A DNA stretch of 6,347 bases from the NCBI GenBank assembly GCA_009774235.1, contig VSNJ01000204.1, forward strand, positions 1 through 6,347. The letters run 5' to 3'. Shown piece after piece: positions 5,767 through 6,347 of this stretch (the first letter of the stretch is position 1; every line of letters starts with the position of its first letter). The stretch is from Lachnospiraceae bacterium. GTDB taxonomy: Bacteria; Bacillota; Clostridia; Lachnospirales; Lachnospiraceae. A program made the position numbers and the translations under genes. The notes below the pieces were generated by a model. The model was not told where the DNA came from. It saw only the letters and a list, made by a program, of their open reading frames with translations, and searched no databases.

Positions 5767-5799
5767 AATAATTCCCTTTCCTTTCTGCTGTATATATTA

Positions 5800-6168
5800 C
5801 TAAATATCAGCATCCCAGTATTTTTCAACCAAGTTTATAGAGTCACCAGCTGAATAACCAAGTTTTTTCATACTTTCTATAAATTCTTTTATACATTCTA
5901 TCATAAGCTCCTCCTGTAAACTATTTGCCTTTTCTGGATTCTTAGCTACAAACCTTCCTGATGTCCTCCTGGAACATAGAAGACCTTCCCGCTCAAGCTC
6001 TGACATGGCTTTCTGCATAGTATTTGGATTAACCCCTGCTTCCACTGCAAGTTCCCGTACAGATGGCAGCTTATCACCAGCTTTAAGTCTTCCTGTTGCA
6101 ATCATAGCCTTTATCTGCTCCATAATCTGCTGGTATATTGGAGTATCATTATTAAACTTCCATTCCAA
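5800..6168 (-). CDS. GntR-family transcriptional regulator, YtrA-like, TTG start (122 aa)
   Basis: This is a short GntR repressor of the YtrA type: a winged helix-turn-helix (about residues 10-76) with only a small C-terminal helical tail instead of a ligand-binding domain. Conserved GntR features are PIYQQIMEQIKAMI (10-23), GDKLPSVRELA (31-41), NPNTMQKAMSELEREGLL (47-64) and the wing segment SGRFV (70-74). Length is usual for YtrA proteins, which typically control a neighbouring ABC transporter. The start is TTG 6168, set by GGAGGT 6 nt upstream. The nearby ATG at 6163 is out of frame and hits a stop codon within four codons. It is first in the operon with the ATPase and permease. Its promoter overlaps a 16-bp perfect inverted repeat, so autorepression is very likely. 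By analogy with YtrA systems the signal may be cell-envelope stress or an antimicrobial peptide, but this is not shown by the sequence. Confidence 0.93.
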   Translation of the reverse strand: MEWKFNNDTPIYQQIMEQIKAMIATGRLKAGDKLPSVRELAVEAGVNPNTMQKAMSELEREGLLCSRRTSGRFVAKNPEKANSLQEELMIECIKEFIESMKKLGYSAGDSINLVEKYWDADI

Positions 6169-6174
6169 GCAATT

Positions 6175-6180
6175 ACCTCC
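6175..6180 (-). promoter_or_regulatory. Ribosome binding site that sets the GntR TTG start
   Basis: On the - strand this reads GGAGGT, 6 nt before TTG 6168. No in-frame ATG exists near this position, so the site fixes a TTG start. Confidence 0.8.
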
Positions 6181-6184
6181 TTCC

Positions 6185-6222
6185 TTGTATTATTGTATTA
6201 TCTAATTAATACAATAATACAA
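6185..6222. promoter_or_regulatory. Perfect 16-bp inverted repeat, probable GntR operator with four half-sites
   Basis: The left arm (6185-6200) is two tandem copies of TTGTATTA. The right arm (6207-6222) is two tandem copies of TAATACAA, its exact reverse complement. The spacer is 6 bp (TCTAAT). The element covers the -10 box and start point of the operon promoter and ends 16 nt before the GntR start codon. Four equal half-sites could hold two GntR dimers. Binding would block RNA polymerase directly. Confidence 0.75.
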
Positions 6223-6239
6223 AAATGCAGTTTTGTCAA
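6211..6239 (-). promoter_or_regulatory. Promoter of the GntR-ABC operon
   Basis: On the - strand a perfect TTGACA (6239-6234) is followed after 17 nt by TATTGT (6216-6211), four of six matches to the -10 consensus. Transcription would start near 6204, in the middle of the inverted repeat. A consensus -35 with an operator over the -10 is the usual layout of a strong promoter held down by a repressor. Confidence 0.65.
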
Positions 6240-6257
6240 TATCTAAATTTTTAACAC

Positions 6258-6294
6258 AAAAAAACCAGCATTGGTTTTCCAAATGCTGGTTTTT
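6258..6294 (-). terminator. Bidirectional intrinsic terminator
   Basis: AAAACCAGCATT (6261-6272) pairs with AATGCTGGTTTT (6282-6293). GG/CC closes further over a TTTT loop, with one bulged A at 6281. On the - strand the stem is followed by seven T (6264-6258, partly in the stem); on the + strand TTTTT and TTTT follow. It most likely ends a - strand gene entering from the right edge, insulating the GntR operon from read-through. Confidence 0.8.
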
Positions 6295-6318
6295 AGTTTT
6301 ATAAATTATCAAATATAT

Positions 6319-6347
6319 TTAAGAATTATTTACTTCTTTATCTATAC
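6319..6347 (-). CDS. Possible 3' end of a gene that continues beyond the window
   Basis: One - strand frame is open from the window edge (first full codon 6345-6343), reads IDKEVNNS and stops at TAA 6321-6319, about 25 nt before the stem of a good terminator in that direction. Both other - strand frames stop within the first four codons. The piece is too short to identify and rests mainly on the terminator position. Confidence 0.35.

Overview
The window looks like chromosomal DNA of a low-GC Gram-positive anaerobe, most likely Clostridia and probably Lachnospiraceae-like. The grounds are AT-rich composition, heavy use of ATA and AGA codons, strong GGAGG-type ribosome binding sites, TTG start codons and the gene families present. 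The species cannot be named from the sequence. I see no insertion sequence, phage gene, CRISPR array, rRNA or tRNA.

Left part, + strand (1-2241). There are two small soluble helical proteins of unknown function (91-627 and 756-1019) that share a C-terminal motif. They are separated by a hairpin and an extended -10 promoter, and a terminator follows at 1100-1134. Next comes an unrecognised protein with about six membrane segments (1231-2241). Its short upstream region carries one perfect and one near-perfect DnaA box. Its 3' end overlaps the converging HAD gene by 27 bp.

Middle, - strand (3926 down to 2215). An AraC-family regulator with an N-terminal cupin (2942-3823, TTG start) is followed after 37 nt by a HAD-family sugar-phosphate phosphatase or phosphomutase (2215-2904). 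The two are probably one transcript. The AraC promoter is bracketed by a perfect 15-bp inverted repeat, with 45 bp between the arms.

The gene-poor stretch 3927-4252 holds nested inverted repeats (3946-4010), a strong terminator-like hairpin (4009-4040) and otherwise AT-rich DNA.

Right part, - strand (6239 down to 4253). This is a compact regulator-transporter operon: a YtrA-type GntR repressor (TTG start), an ABC ATPase and a six-segment ABC-2-like permease translationally coupled to it. A promoter with a perfect TTGACA box drives it. That promoter overlaps a perfect 16-bp inverted repeat built from four copies of one 8-mer, very likely the GntR operator. This arrangement is typical of envelope-stress or antimicrobial-peptide response exporters, but the substrate is unknown. 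A bidirectional terminator (6258-6294) separates the operon from a gene that probably ends just inside the right edge on the - strand.

Nothing here is clearly a new defence or mobile system. The most informative elements are the two large inverted-repeat control regions, the candidate structured RNA or repeat at 3946-4040, and the paired unknown helical proteins.
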